Source: Acidobacteriaceae bacterium (GTDB taxonomy: Bacteria > Acidobacteriota > Terriglobia > Terriglobales > Acidobacteriaceae). From it: DNA of 64,000 nucleotides. A model generated the notes under the pieces. The model saw only the letters and a program-made list of their open reading frames with translations. It made no database searches and was not told the origin of the DNA. Position numbers and translations under genes: made by a program. This document shows, piece after piece, positions 63,945 to 64,000 of the stretch (positions are counted from its first letter, which is position 1; the number at the start of each line of letters is the position of its first letter). The stretch covers positions 62,001 through 126,000 of the forward strand of contig DAIDKP010000016.1 in the NCBI GenBank assembly GCA_027449965.1, in the 5' to 3' direction.

Positions 63945-64000
63945 CGCGCAGACCTCACCCGTCGCCGTCCGCTCGTCGCTTTCCGTGCCCGCAGGCCATC

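Overview
The window looks like a chromosomal segment of a Gram-negative soil acidobacterium of class Terriglobia (Granulicella / Terriglobus / Edaphobacter type). This is inferred from gene content, not from a marker tree. The main clues are two very large TonB-dependent receptors with an N-terminal carboxypeptidase-regulatory-like domain and a C-terminal aromatic residue, a BamA/Skp pair, a lipid A block that uses LpxI, a small CxxC zinc-ribbon protein of a type I associate with acidobacteria, GC-rich coding with long antisense shadow ORFs, and many housekeeping genes. I see no insertion sequence, prophage, CRISPR array, rRNA or tRNA.

Layout. 1-4.6 kb: start of a molybdopterin oxidoreductase (cut by the window edge), an exported SnoaL-like protein and TonB receptor 1. 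4.7-11.3 kb: obgE, guaB, a DHA2-type MFS exporter, a fatty acid desaturase, a gamma-carbonic-anhydrase-like protein and rpsU. 11.4-14.7 kb: two tiny Cys-pair proteins, a MerR regulator, an orphan ATP-grasp protein and a glutathione peroxidase. 14.7-24 kb: bamA, skp (with a near-consensus promoter), lepA, an MltD-like LysM lytic transglycosylase and a histone-H1-like Ala/Lys repeat protein. 24-28.6 kb: exported peroxiredoxin, then a tightly packed leftward run SDR - LolA-like protein - fabZ - lpxA - lpxI. 28.8-33.4 kb: a DUF4382/DUF5666-type lipoprotein, dnaJ, hspR and a GT21/HpnI-like glycosyltransferase. 33.4-40.6 kb: signalling and motility, with motB, motA and a PAS/degenerate-GGDEF protein, then a cyclic-nucleotide-binding histidine kinase next to a receiver-thioredoxin-like-thioredoxin-reductase-like fusion, and a LuxR-type regulator. 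40.7-49.8 kb: LolB-like lipoprotein and mltG leftward; ruvX, greA, a CDP-alcohol phosphatidyltransferase, proC, an acyltransferase, a glycosyltransferase, ackA and ctaA rightward. 49.8-54.5 kb: a leftward operon of Na+/solute symporter, mini membrane protein, FucI-like sugar isomerase and an M24-fold protein that has lost most metal ligands. 54.8-64 kb: a Tat-exported HisC-like aminotransferase, TonB receptor 2 interrupted by one in-frame amber codon, a CheX-like protein, an Fnr-type regulator with four cysteines, and a secreted GH3 beta-glucosidase.

How the genes fit together. Much of the window serves the cell envelope (BamA, Skp, LpxA/LpxI/FabZ, LolA/LolB-like proteins, MltD, MltG, GT2, acyltransferase) and glycan scavenging (TonB receptors, GH3 enzyme, symporter plus sugar isomerase). 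The least explained units are the symporter/isomerase/pseudo-M24 operon, the kinase plus receiver-reductase pair whose reductase lacks the redox CxxC, the Tat-exported aminotransferase and the amber-interrupted receptor. Function calls come from reading motifs by eye; no database search was run.
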